Shown here: positions 28,014 through 37,817 of the stretch, piece after piece
Layout: the number at the start of each line of letters is the position of its first letter
How positions within the stretch are numbered: the stretch's first letter is position 1
From: Prolixibacteraceae bacterium
GTDB lineage: Bacteria; Bacteroidota; Bacteroidia; Bacteroidales; Prolixibacteraceae
NCBI GenBank assembly: GCA_019720755.1
Contig: CP081303.1
Location: forward strand, 868,001 to 932,000
Reading direction: 5' to 3'
DNA length: 64,000 nt
Position numbers and translations under genes: made by a program
The notes under the pieces: generated by a model
What the model was told of the DNA's origin: nothing
The model's input: the letters and a program-made list of their open reading frames with translations, nothing else
The model's database searches: none

Positions 28014-28062
28014 TACTAACCAATGAGATAAAGAAAAATTCCTTAGAATGAAGATACATATA

Positions 28063-28542
28063 CTAATTCTTATTCAATATATTCCTATTTAAAATATACT
28101 CAATCACATTTACTTTTCCTAAAATGATAGTTGTTCGTGCATTAACAACTTCCTCAAAAGTTAAATCAGATTTATTAACTATTCCTGTAATATTATAATA
28201 ACTTCCATTCTTATTAATGTGAACAACAGTATCTATATTAGATACAACAGACCTCAATACATATTTATCATGAAATGAAAATTCAATTTCTTGTCCTTGG
28301 GTTATTTTCTTAATATTGTCAACAGGAATGGCTATTTCATACCGAATAATACTATTAGTAGGATATAGGATTGCATTACATTCAATTGTTTCATTAAATC
28401 GATAACTACATGCTATACTAAAAAGTACCGTAAAAACTAAAGAAATCACTCCTACCCCAGTTCTAATGACTAATGGGGGAATCTTTCCAATAATATTTCT
28501 TACCTTTTCACTACGAAGTTCAATATCGTTTCTATCATCCAT
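28063..28542 (-). CDS. Short HlyD-like membrane fusion protein of the peptide exporter
   Basis: A 159-aa protein with one N-terminal transmembrane segment (about residues 28-50, VIRTGVGVISLVFTVLFSIAC) and a periplasmic beta-rich part containing GQEIEFSFHDKYVLRSVVSNI, similar to the C-terminal barrel/beta-domain of HlyD family adaptors. It lacks the long coiled-coil hairpin of full-length HlyD (over 350 aa), so it is a minimal adaptor or a shortened one. Its ATG lies 2 nt after the stop of the C39 exporter gene, marking the same operon. Confidence 0.6.
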   Translation of the reverse strand: MDDRNDIELRSEKVRNIIGKIPPLVIRTGVGVISLVFTVLFSIACSYRFNETIECNAILYPTNSIIRYEIAIPVDNIKKITQGQEIEFSFHDKYVLRSVVSNIDTVVHINKNGSYYNITGIVNKSDLTFEEVVNARTTIILGKVNVIEYILNRNILNKN

Positions 28543-28544
28543 AA

Positions 28545-28835
28545 TTAATTACCTAATTCTAGTTGATTTTTGATCAAATTATAATACTTTCCTTTTTTAA
28601 TAGCAAGTTGTTCATGTGTTCCCTTCTCTGCTATTCTTCCTTCATCTAGTACGATAATTTGATCTGCATTTTTTACAGTACTTAAACGATGCGCTACAAC
28701 AATAACAGTTTTGCCTTTATAGAACTCTTCAAGATTCTTTAGTATTTCTTTCTCATTATTCGCATCAAGAGCATTTGTAGCTTCATCTAAAAATAGAAAA
28801 TCAGGGTCCTTATAAACAGAGCGAGCAATTAAAAC
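28545..28835 (-). pseudogene. C39 ABC exporter, 3' fragment (Walker B to C terminus)
   Basis: Contains the end of the nucleotide-binding domain: Walker B FLFLDEATNALD, the switch His in VIVVAHRLST, and the C-terminal tail. The gene is broken by IS66 copy 2 just after the ABC signature. An ATG contributed by the IS right end (28853) makes a frame beginning MKLSSYVLIARSV, which would give a small hybrid product. Joined to 30499-32426 at the 8-bp ATTAAAAC duplication, the gene encodes 736 residues in one frame. Confidence 0.9.
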
Positions 28836-30498
28836 GTAACTACTAAGCTTCATTTATAGTTTAGCCTCCATTCGCTAAAGAATGGAGGTTCAGAAAATAT
28901 ATAATGTGTAAATTATTTTATTGCCAACTGACCTTAAGATGGTTTTGAGATAACCAATGAGCAATCATTCTCACGACACTCTTTCCTTGTTTTTTAAGTG
29001 TATCAACAATAGAGCGTAACATGGCATACCTTTGGGCTCCTTCTTCTGTTCGATAACCTGCAGATACTTTTTGTTTTATTTTAATATTACGTATTGACCT
29101 TTCGGATGCATTGTTGTCAAAAGGAACTTCGTAATACTCTAAGAAAGTAAACACACTATCAATCTTTTTAATTAATCGACTCCGTAATGTCTTGATCTCA
29201 TCTAGCTGATCGTCATACTCGTCATTTTTCAACAGTAATAAAAGCTGTTCTTTAAATATTGATTTTTCTTTTAAAGGATATTGGTTCTTGGCTGATTCTC
29301 TCTTTAATTTCATGGCTTTATAGAATATATTCAAAATATCCTCTGCCCAACTGTTATTCGTTTGTTGTTTAATGTAGATTAATTCTCGTTGTAAATGTGC
29401 TAAACATAGTTGATAATGTTTGGCTGGAGTTTTTAATTGCGAAGCATAACAGTCACTGACTAAGGTCGCATTAATAAATCCTTTTTTAAAATTTTCTACT
29501 ACAACTTTATACCCTCTAGACTTATTGGCTGTAATGAATGTTACCTCATGATTTTGCCATACCCACATCCATCCTTTGCCTCCATTGATCTTGCAACCTG
29601 TTTCGTCTGAGCCAACTACACTGGATTTGGATATCGATTCACGAAGTGATTCATATAAAGGAGTCATCACCTCTTGGGCTTTATTTAAAATATTAGTAAT
29701 AGTCCCATCTCCAATTTTAAATGATGTTATCTCTTCCACTAGTGAACCAATACGGTTTAAAGGGATATAATGTTCAACATACAAGCTTACAATTAGTGAT
29801 CGTAAATGAGAACCGTATTGGACAGGTGCTTTTATATTCGAGGGCATAGAACCTTTGTGTAGTTGACCACAACTGCATCTATTTTCATAAAGACGATGCT
29901 CAGTACAGATTTGTTCAAGAACAGGTGGTATGTCAAAAACCTGACGTTTGCATAACAAGCTAACGTCTTCTTGATTTAATGTATTACCACACTGACATGT
30001 CGATGGAGGATAATATGACTCTATGCTTGTTGGAAAATCACTCTGTAGTAATGTCGATCCTTTATGGTTGGGTTGACCTCCGGGTTTCCTAGTGGATTTA
30101 TTTCGAAGTGATTGATTTTTCTTTACTGTATGTAAATCTCTTGAAGGTGGAAAACTACTATTACTACTGTTTTTATGATTACGCGATAGTTTATCTTCTA
30201 GATCCTTTACTTTTTCATGAAGCATAGTATTCTCTTGTGACAAAGCTTGAACTCGTGACATCACTCTGTCTAGCTCTTCCTTTAAGGACTCAACCTGCTT
30301 CTTTAAAGCTTGATTCTCTCGTTCTAAACGATCTATTGTTCTCATGATTACAAAGATTCATTGATCTTGACAAATTAGAAAATATTATAACAGAAAGTAA
30401 TCAACAATACGGCCTATTATTATTAACAATCATCACTAAAACAACGTGTTTGGAACTTTTGTGTGATTATTAGACTCAAAAAGAACCTGAGTAGTTAC
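28836..30498 (-). mobile_element. IS66-family element, 1663 bp, copy 2 (inserted in the C39 exporter)
   Basis: Inverse orientation to copies 1 and 3. Flanked by perfect 8-bp repeats ATTAAAAC at 28828-28835 and 30499-30506, so this copy is at its original insertion site and sets the exact ends of the family. Confidence 0.95.
28918..30345 (-). CDS. IS66-family transposase, copy 2
   Basis: 475 aa, the same domain order as the transposase at 1383. It differs at a few positions (for example RLERENQ near the N terminus, QEDVSLLCKR instead of QEDASLLCKR). Intact frame, so a potentially active copy. Confidence 0.93.
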   Translation of the reverse strand: MRTIDRLERENQALKKQVESLKEELDRVMSRVQALSQENTMLHEKVKDLEDKLSRNHKNSSNSSFPPSRDLHTVKKNQSLRNKSTRKPGGQPNHKGSTLLQSDFPTSIESYYPPSTCQCGNTLNQEDVSLLCKRQVFDIPPVLEQICTEHRLYENRCSCGQLHKGSMPSNIKAPVQYGSHLRSLIVSLYVEHYIPLNRIGSLVEEITSFKIGDGTITNILNKAQEVMTPLYESLRESISKSSVVGSDETGCKINGGKGWMWVWQNHEVTFITANKSRGYKVVVENFKKGFINATLVSDCYASQLKTPAKHYQLCLAHLQRELIYIKQQTNNSWAEDILNIFYKAMKLKRESAKNQYPLKEKSIFKEQLLLLLKNDEYDDQLDEIKTLRSRLIKKIDSVFTFLEYYEVPFDNNASERSIRNIKIKQKVSAGYRTEEGAQRYAMLRSIVDTLKKQGKSVVRMIAHWLSQNHLKVSWQ

Positions 30499-32426
30499 AT
30501 TAAAACTCTTTGTTTTTGTCCCTGACTAACCCCTTGTCCATCTTCCCCAATAATAGTATTGTACCCTAATGGCATTTGCCTTATAAACTCATGTATACAT
30601 GCTGTTTTTGTAGCATTCTTAAGTTTATTGGTATTTATATGTAAATCAGAGGTGGCAATGTTCTTTGCTATTGACTCAGAAAAAATAAAGCCATCCTGCA
30701 TAACAGCTCCACATTTGCTTCTCCACCATTCTAATTTGAAGTTCTCAAGAGGTTGATTCCCGACATTAATACTACCTTCTTGTGGTTTATAATACCCAAG
30801 TAATAATTTAAGAAGAGTCGTCTTCCCACTACCACTTGCCCCAATAATAGCTGTAGTTTTACCATGTGGTATTAATAGGTTAATGTTGTTTAATACTTTT
30901 TTATTTGATCCATTTTCGTACCCAAATGAAAGCTCATTTATTAGAATATTTTTGTGCTGAAAATTATCGTATGAATTAATATGTTTTCTTCCTTCATTTT
31001 CTTCTTTCTTTTTATGAATCTCATTCATTCTTTCAAGGCTAATGCTTACATCTTGCCATTGATAAATAAAATTCATCATTTGCTCTATAGGGCTATTCAA
31101 TTGACCAATTATATACTGTATTGAAAGCATCATACCAATAGTCAACTCTCCATAAATTACAGAGGAAGCAGCCAAAATTGTTATAAAGATATTCTTGGTT
31201 TCGTTAATGAATATACTCCCAGCTTCCTGTGACTGCTGTAATGAAAGTGTCTGCATGTTTACTTCAAATAAATCAGCTTGAGTATCTTCCCACTCCCAAC
31301 GTTTGCTTTGCTCATAATTTTGAAGTTTAATCTCCTGCATTCCATTAATTAATTGATATGTCTTACTCCTATTAGTAGACTGATACTCAAATTTTTTATA
31401 ATCCAGCACCCTTCGTTTCTTTAAGAAAAACATTGTCCAAAAGCCATATAATAAACCGCCAAAAATAAAAACTAAGAATATTTTTATATTATATATTAAT
31501 AGCACAATGCCAAATATAATTAGACTAAATATTGAGAACAGGAGATTGAAGGATTGTACTGTAAGAAATCTTTCGACTCTATTGTGATCTTCAATTCTTT
31601 GCAAAAGGTCCCCATGAAGCTTAATATCAAAAAAACTCATCGGAAGTTTCATTAATTTTATGAAAAAATCTGAGATTAATGAAATATTTATTCGAGTGCT
31701 TATGTGTAACAATATTCTTCTTCTAATAAAATCTATTCCAGCTCTACCTAATAATAAAGACAATTGAGCTAGTAATACCAACCAGATGAAATTTATATCT
31801 TTATTGTTAATCCCCTTATCAACTATAGATTGAGTTAAAAATGGAAGGATTAGGTGCATAATGCTACCAGCAATTAAACCTATTATAAGTTGAAAAAATA
31901 ACCTTTTATAGGGCAAGAAATATTTTGCTAAAAAAAATATTTTTCGACTATTATCTATTCTTGCATCACTATTTTTATTATAGAACAGAGAAGAGGGGTC
32001 CAATAAAAGAGCAATCCCTTTATCCTCATTTTTTTTTGAAGTGCTAATCCAATAATTCCTAAACTCTTCAACAGAATATGTTAATAGACCTTTATTTGGG
32101 TCAGCAACTCTTAAACTATATTGTCCCTTCTTTTTTTTCACTCGATAAAGGACAACAAAGTGATTTTGATTCCAGTGAAGTATGCATGGTAGGGGAGCAT
32201 TCTCAACTAATTTTTCAAAAGTGAAACGGCCACCTAAAGTCTTAAACCCAAGCTCCTCCGAAGCTTTACTAATGCCCAATAAGGATACTCCATCTTTATT
32301 CAAGAATGCATGTTGACGTATAAAATCGATGCTATATTTGCGGCCATAATATTGAGAAATCATACTCAAACATGCAGGACCACAATCCATCGCATCGAGC
32401 TGTTTATGAAAGGGAAACTTCTTCAT
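30499..32426 (-). pseudogene. C39 peptidase-containing ABC exporter, 5' fragment
   Basis: The first 642 residues of a bifunctional peptidase/exporter. N-terminal C39 cysteine peptidase: Cys15 in QLDAMDCGPACL, His in WNQNHFVVLY, Asp in VADPNKG. Then about six transmembrane helices (residues 165-450) and the nucleotide-binding domain with Walker A IGASGSGKTTLLK and signature GVSQGQKQRVL, where IS66 copy 2 interrupts. Such proteins cut double-Gly leaders from peptides and export the core. It lies between the outer-membrane barrel and the HlyD-like gene; the precursor at 36111 has a matching GG leader. Without Walker B this fragment cannot hydrolyse ATP normally. Confidence 0.92.
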
Positions 32427-32438
32427 ATGGTTTTATAA

Positions 32439-34748
32439 CTATTTAAAATTAACAGTATTCTCTTTAGATAATCCCGATACTCTATCTTCGTTTCTCAATC
32501 TCTTTTTATTATTTCTCGTCTTTTTATTACCTGTATGTATAAAATAATTAAGCTTTATCCCAAAAACATTTTGCAACTCATCCCAAACCTTATTTTCATT
32601 TAATGAAATCACATTTGAAATAGACCTACTGGATACTGGTTCTGGTTGATGCCAATACCAAGCAGCAAGGGTAAGGTTCTTTTTTGTAAAAGAAAGCTGA
32701 CCATAAGCACTCCTTCCAACTTCAGTTACAATATCTCCTTGTAAATTTTTATAAGGTTCAATATCCTCTAAAATTAGCTTCCAGCTTTTATGTGAAAGCG
32801 TTGCTTTTAAGCTAAAGTAGTGAGAGGCTAGTTTTTCTGTTCTATTCCCAGTATATTGGTTTGAAACATATGAAAAACCATAGATTGGCTGAATAACAAA
32901 TTGTTTAAATGGCTTCCAGCTAATAAATAAACTCGTATATGCATCCTGAAGTTTTTCTTGATGCTGATAAGTTTTCAGTATATATTGGTTTTCATCGATA
33001 AATGTAGCTTGATAAGGTTCTAAAAATACTTGATACCTTGCTAAATAACTTATATATACTTTTTCAAAGTTTAATTGATATTTAAATTGATTACCTACTA
33101 CATAATATGGAGATATGTTGTAATTCCCTCGGTATATTAAAAAATCATCTATTTGAACTTGATTATTTGCTAGCTCGGTTATTGAAGGGACATTGGATGA
33201 TAAGTACGCATTATATCTAAACTTGTTCACACTATTAACTGTAGTGGATAGTGAGAGTGAAGATTTTAATACGATATCATTTTGAGTAATAGAGTTGTTG
33301 CTCTCATATTTTGCATGAGTGTTTTGAACTCCTAAATTATAGGTGTAGGATATCTTTTTAAACTTCCCTGATAGTCCTGAATATAGATAACTAATATTTT
33401 GGTATATGTCGCTAGAATATTGATTGTTGTATATTTGAGATAGATGTTTGTAAGAATTTCGAAAGCCTATGGTTAAACGATGTTTTTTTAATGGTTTGGT
33501 ATAAAAGGTTTCTCCAATGATCGAATTGCTTTCATTATCATTAAAGTCAGAATAAATTCCACTATTATCCGATTTTAGTGAATTGGATGTTGAGAGTTTA
33601 GATTTTGAATTAGCTCCTGAAATTGTATTTACAATATTAATACCCCATGATTGGTCATTTCGTAATTTTCTTGAATAATATAAATCCAAAGCAATCGAAT
33701 TAGATTGATCATCTAGCTCGCGGTGTCGATACTCTCTTTCTACTATCTCCATCCCACTGTGAGTGGCTCTTTGATTATATTTTTCATATCCATTGCTGTT
33801 ACGATAAACCAATTCACCTGAGAATAGATATTTTGACGTATTGCGCTTGTATTCTGTGGATAGTTTGTTGTATGTCCCACGATATTCACTCGGTAAACCT
33901 TCGTAAATAGCATGGTAGTTTTTTTTGTTGTAGAAATAGGATTGATTTTTCTTTATATCATCAAACCCTCTATAGTCTATAAAATATTGTACATTAAAAC
34001 TGTTAATCGAGTCGTATGCTTCAATGTTTAAAACATTTGTGCCAAAAATGTCTGAATAGGAGTTATTAAGATTCGTGCTTAGATCGAATCCTTTTTGCTT
34101 TCTATTGAAGGTAATAACATTAATTACTGATGTTAAGTTCAAATCGGAATATCGAGCAGGAGGAAGTTCGTAATGCTCAATTTTTTGAATCTCTTTTGGG
34201 TTTATTGATAACAATTTCTCTTCGTTTGTTCGTATGCCATTTAGCAGTAGTAGAACCCTTTTACCTTCATTGGTTGTAATTTTATTGTTAAAATGATTCA
34301 GTGAAAACAAAGGTAAATCGGTAATTAATTCAGAAGCTGTTGGAGTGTTTTTCCTATCCTTATCTGAGATTAAAAAAATATCCTTTTCGGCATTAACAAG
34401 CAGTTTGCTTGCTTTAACGTGAATATCATCAATAGTCAACAATGTGTCCTTTAACGTAATCGTATTAATATCCTTATAACTGAGACTGTTTAGCTTAACT
34501 GCCTTATCTTTGAATCCAAGACTTTTGAATCTAATTTCTGAGTATAATTTAGGATTAACATTTAAACTAAACCGACCTAATGTATCTGTGATGGTGCTAT
34601 TTGTGTTTTTCCCTTCTTTGTCAAGGACCAATACACTGGTAGTTGGTATTGGTTCTTGTTTCTCATCAACTACAATTCCCTTTATTTTATTTTGTGCTAA
34701 TGCTGCAAAAGAAAAATAAAAAATAAAAATAATTAGAGTAGATCTCAT
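32439..34748 (-). CDS. Outer-membrane beta-barrel protein with CarboxypepD-regulatory domain
   Basis: A 769-aa protein with a signal peptide (MRSTLIIFIFYFSFAALAQ), a CarboxypepD_reg-like domain (IKGIVVDEKQEPIPTTSVLV, about residues 22-105), a plug-like region with LLLNGIRTNEEKLLSINPKE, and a long beta-barrel. It belongs to the outer-membrane beta-barrel family related to TonB-dependent receptors. The ATG at 34748 is chosen since it starts the signal peptide 1 nt after the stop of the radical SAM gene. Its place between the maturase and the exporter suggests it moves the peptide across the outer membrane or serves as its receptor; this is inference. Confidence 0.75.
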   Translation of the reverse strand: MRSTLIIFIFYFSFAALAQNKIKGIVVDEKQEPIPTTSVLVLDKEGKNTNSTITDTLGRFSLNVNPKLYSEIRFKSLGFKDKAVKLNSLSYKDINTITLKDTLLTIDDIHVKASKLLVNAEKDIFLISDKDRKNTPTASELITDLPLFSLNHFNNKITTNEGKRVLLLLNGIRTNEEKLLSINPKEIQKIEHYELPPARYSDLNLTSVINVITFNRKQKGFDLSTNLNNSYSDIFGTNVLNIEAYDSINSFNVQYFIDYRGFDDIKKNQSYFYNKKNYHAIYEGLPSEYRGTYNKLSTEYKRNTSKYLFSGELVYRNSNGYEKYNQRATHSGMEIVEREYRHRELDDQSNSIALDLYYSRKLRNDQSWGINIVNTISGANSKSKLSTSNSLKSDNSGIYSDFNDNESNSIIGETFYTKPLKKHRLTIGFRNSYKHLSQIYNNQYSSDIYQNISYLYSGLSGKFKKISYTYNLGVQNTHAKYESNNSITQNDIVLKSSLSLSTTVNSVNKFRYNAYLSSNVPSITELANNQVQIDDFLIYRGNYNISPYYVVGNQFKYQLNFEKVYISYLARYQVFLEPYQATFIDENQYILKTYQHQEKLQDAYTSLFISWKPFKQFVIQPIYGFSYVSNQYTGNRTEKLASHYFSLKATLSHKSWKLILEDIEPYKNLQGDIVTEVGRSAYGQLSFTKKNLTLAAWYWHQPEPVSSRSISNVISLNENKVWDELQNVFGIKLNYFIHTGNKKTRNNKKRLRNEDRVSGLSKENTVNFK

Positions 34749-34749
34749 T

Positions 34750-36036
34750 TTAAACATATAATTTTTGTTGTAACTGTTTTAATTTCAAGTTAAAAAGAAC
34801 TAATTCTTCAATGTTTAAGTTTAAATTTTTCAACACACATTCAAATCCATCTTTATTTTGTAAATGTTTTTCTGAGCATCTTCCGAAACAGGCAGGGTAA
34901 AGTTTACATTCGTAACAAGTATCGTCTCCAAAAAAAACCATTTTTTTTGCCAATCGATCAAAGTCCCACTTGATCAGACCACTTTCATAAAAAGTCCCTT
35001 CTGCATTTTCATCATTAAAATCATCACGAGTTGAGCATTTAAAGACCTTTCCGTCATAATTAATCAACACCTGATTTAGTCTTTCAGCAAAACATGGTAT
35101 ATTATGAGGTAATGTGTAGTAATCAACTAAAAAACCTTGCTTTAATATTAAAAATAATGTTGAAAGAATCGTTTCTTTTGAGATCTTTTCATGATCAACT
35201 TGCCAAACTTTCCTAATTATTAAAGAACATTTTTTTCGATTAAAACCATCTATCTTGTCTAATATTTTTGGCAAATCGTGTATAGATTCATCATCATAAT
35301 TGAATCTTACCCATAAGTATGAGTTTTCAATATTTTCAAGGATCAAATGCATATTAGAAATTATTTTTTCATAAGTTCCTTTCCCATTATTTGTTTTCCT
35401 AATTGCATCATGCCTTACAGAACTACCATCTAGAGTTATTTGGAAGATAACTCTATACTTACCTAAGAAAGTAAGAAAGCTTTTAGAAATTAATGTTCCG
35501 TTGGTGGTGAAATCAAGTAATAGTTCTATCTTTCGTTCTCGACAAAATTCAGAAGTTAGTTCAATTAATGATTTAACACTATTAATATTTAATAAAGGTT
35601 CTCCACCAAAAAAAGATAGTTTTAATTCCTTATATGGATTACAGTCATAAGTTGCTTTTATATTCTTCTCTACTAATTCTATTACCTCATTAGTTATTTT
35701 TGTTCCTTTTATCTTATTTTCATGGCAATACCAACAGTCAAGATTACAATCTAATGTAGTGTTAACACTTACCTGATATGTACTGCGATCCATCCTAGAC
35801 AACATTCTAGAGAAATGTGCATTTTTTAGCTCATCTTTTTCGTCATCTATAATTAATCCACTTTCGCATAACTGTTCAAAAAGAGCTTTTTCATATTGTT
35901 GAATATAATTAATGTCATTATTTTCGAATACATCACTCAGTCTATTATTAAGAATAGTATAGCTATTTTTTACACTGCTGTAAAAAACATTTCCTTTACT
36001 CACCCTTGCTTTTACAAAGTATTTACTTTTTTTCAT
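34750..36036 (-). CDS. Radical SAM/SPASM peptide maturase
   Basis: A 428-aa enzyme. The radical SAM cluster motif CNLDCWYC gives Cys97, Cys101 and Cys104 (CX3CX2C), followed by SFFGGEPLL and LDFTTNGTL. The C-terminal SPASM-type region has Cys residues in FKCSTRDDF, DTCYECKLYPACFGRC and ECVLKN, suited to auxiliary Fe-S clusters. The N terminus (residues 1-75) resembles a precursor-recognition domain. Such enzymes install thioether or C-C crosslinks in ribosomal peptides. The ATG at 36036 is chosen over one 84 bp upstream because the longer form adds an unrelated hydrophobic stretch. The precursor lies 75 bp upstream. Confidence 0.85.
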   Translation of the reverse strand: MKKSKYFVKARVSKGNVFYSSVKNSYTILNNRLSDVFENNDINYIQQYEKALFEQLCESGLIIDDEKDELKNAHFSRMLSRMDRSTYQVSVNTTLDCNLDCWYCHENKIKGTKITNEVIELVEKNIKATYDCNPYKELKLSFFGGEPLLNINSVKSLIELTSEFCRERKIELLLDFTTNGTLISKSFLTFLGKYRVIFQITLDGSSVRHDAIRKTNNGKGTYEKIISNMHLILENIENSYLWVRFNYDDESIHDLPKILDKIDGFNRKKCSLIIRKVWQVDHEKISKETILSTLFLILKQGFLVDYYTLPHNIPCFAERLNQVLINYDGKVFKCSTRDDFNDENAEGTFYESGLIKWDFDRLAKKMVFFGDDTCYECKLYPACFGRCSEKHLQNKDGFECVLKNLNLNIEELVLFNLKLKQLQQKLYV

Positions 36037-36110
36037 TGAATATAAATTGAATATAATAAATACTACCCCTGTCATAAATAACAGAGGTAGTGTCTCACAT
36101 TGCTGATTTA

Positions 36111-36315
36111 TTACTTGCAATCGCAGCCGTGTCCTGAATTGTGAGTACTTTCACCAGAACAACCACAACCATGACCAGAGTTAATTACAGTATCTTCCAT
36201 AATAGATTCACCCCAGCCTCCAACGACTAATAGCATTTCTTCTGATTCTAATACATCATCTACAAATGGGAACCTCTCAAAATCGTTTTTTTCAAACTAA
36301 TGCCTGTATCCTCAT
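36111..36315 (-). pseudogene. Candidate RiPP precursor peptide, apparently frameshifted
   Basis: A small minus-strand frame encodes ...FERFPFVDDVLESEEMLLVVGG followed by a core WGESIMEDTVINSGHGCGCSG...STHNSGHGCDCK and stop (36111). The double-Gly site and the upstream LESEEM acidic stretch fit a leader cleaved by C39 peptidases; the core has two SGHGCxC repeats. In this frame the first stop upstream is at 36297 and the only ATG is inside the leader (36236). A better start, ATG at 36315 (MRIQAL), is out of frame by one base, so the leader probably carries a single-base insertion between 36293 and 36310. It is followed on the same strand by the radical SAM maturase. Confidence 0.7.
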
Positions 36316-36410
36316 AGAGATAAGAAAAATTATCTATTTTTAGTTACACCTTAAGCGTTGAATATCAGGATAATACACCATGCTCACTAATTGATTAGAC
36401 ATACCTATCC

Positions 36411-37460
36411 CTACATTAGTTGTAATCGTCTAATTTGCTCATATCTAAATAAGTTGTAAGTAAGATTAATTAGCCCTATAATGGTACTTGCTCTTTTAAA
36501 ACCGATGCTTCTGACATATAATTTATTCATACTGTATTCCATAAAACCAAAGACATGTTCAACTCTTGATCTTGTTTTAGACTTCTCTTTATTTCGTTTT
36601 TTTTGCTGGTCTGTCAATGGATTTCCTCTGGTTCCTTTTTCATTGACTTTATTATTCATGTCGCTCTTTTTAATAATTTCCTCACATCTCTCTCCTGTAT
36701 AAGCACTATCAGCATAAAAGTCACAATTCTCATCAGATTTGTCTCCGATAAGAAGTTCTATGACTTTTGAGTCGTGAAGCTCTGCACTAGAAGAGGTGTA
36801 CTCATCTATCAGTTTACTTTTTGCATCTATTTTGATGTGATTCTTATAACCATAAAAGGTTTCACTTCCTTTTTTAGCCCAACGAGCATCTATATCTTTT
36901 TGTCTTATTTTATGAACATTAGACTCCCAAGACTCTGGAATACAGTCATTCTCTTTAATATGTTTGTTCTCTTCTTCACTATTTCGTTGCCTTGGAACTT
37001 CCACAAAACTTGCATCAACAATCTTCCCTTCTGAGACTAATAGTCCTTCATTATTTAACTTCTCATTAAAAAGTTCAAAGAGGTCTCGTTCAAGTCCTAA
37101 CTTTGTTATATTGTCCCGAAATCGCCATATTGTCTTTTCATCAGGTACAGCACTACTTCGAACAAGACCTAAAAAACGACTAAATGAATGTCGGTCTAGA
37201 ATCTGATATTCTGTTTGAAAATCACTAAGATTATAGTACCGTTGTAATATTAAAATCTTGAACATTAGTATTGGGCAATATGATGAAGCTCCTGCATTAC
37301 TCTTTCGGTCTTTCTCATAAATAAGTTCCAATGTCGGTCGAAAAATTTCCCAATCGATAATGTCATTTAATCGCTCCAAGGGATCTCCCATTTGCTGTAA
37401 CCTCTCTAGCCTAAAAATGTCATCAAATAAAATATCGTTATCTATAGTCTTATATCTCAT
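36411..37460 (-). CDS. IS5-family transposase
   Basis: A 349-aa DDE transposase: N-terminal DUF772-like region (SYCPILMFKILILQRYYNLSD), DASFVEVPRQ (first Asp), FYADSAYTG (second Asp), and RSRVEHVFGFMEYSMN (final Glu), typical of the IS5 group. I could not fix its terminal repeats; weak CACCT matches near 36346 and 37540 are not enough. It lies just upstream of the RiPP-like precursor and may have cut off its original promoter. Confidence 0.9.
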   Translation of the reverse strand: MRYKTIDNDILFDDIFRLERLQQMGDPLERLNDIIDWEIFRPTLELIYEKDRKSNAGASSYCPILMFKILILQRYYNLSDFQTEYQILDRHSFSRFLGLVRSSAVPDEKTIWRFRDNITKLGLERDLFELFNEKLNNEGLLVSEGKIVDASFVEVPRQRNSEEENKHIKENDCIPESWESNVHKIRQKDIDARWAKKGSETFYGYKNHIKIDAKSKLIDEYTSSSAELHDSKVIELLIGDKSDENCDFYADSAYTGERCEEIIKKSDMNNKVNEKGTRGNPLTDQQKKRNKEKSKTRSRVEHVFGFMEYSMNKLYVRSIGFKRASTIIGLINLTYNLFRYEQIRRLQLM

Positions 37461-37817
37461 AGTCCGAAAGATCTTAATTATGACAACAATAAGGTAATTT
37501 ACAATATTAAGTATCAGTTAATTAATTCTGAGAGGTGCCCAAATGATGAAAATCCACTAAACGAATTGTTTTTTTCTAAATTCATAATTTTATAATTTAT
37601 TAAATATTAATTTGAGTGTTTTATAGTGTTATCACTCATCACAATAACTATATGTAGTTACCTTATCTAAAATCTTCGATTTACCTTCTATACATTTCAT
37701 GCAAAGTTCAGTCACATATTTTTAAAGTGCTTCTTAATTCTCTTGTGAATTCAAAGAACAAATGGAACATTACATTTTTTTAACAAAGATGATTCGTTAA
37801 ACTAAGGTCGAAAATAA
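37461..37817. other. Short island spacer between IS elements
   Basis: About 360 bp of AT-rich DNA with no supported gene. Read on the minus strand across the removed ISAs1 element, a 30-codon frame ending ...DDLEDLFSTLV then stop at about 37800 can be seen; it may be the tail of a lost gene. Confidence 0.4.

Noticed and set aside
36346-37540. Possible inverted repeats (CACCT) of the IS5 element
   Set aside because: Match is only five bases and no target duplication is seen, so ends were not assigned.
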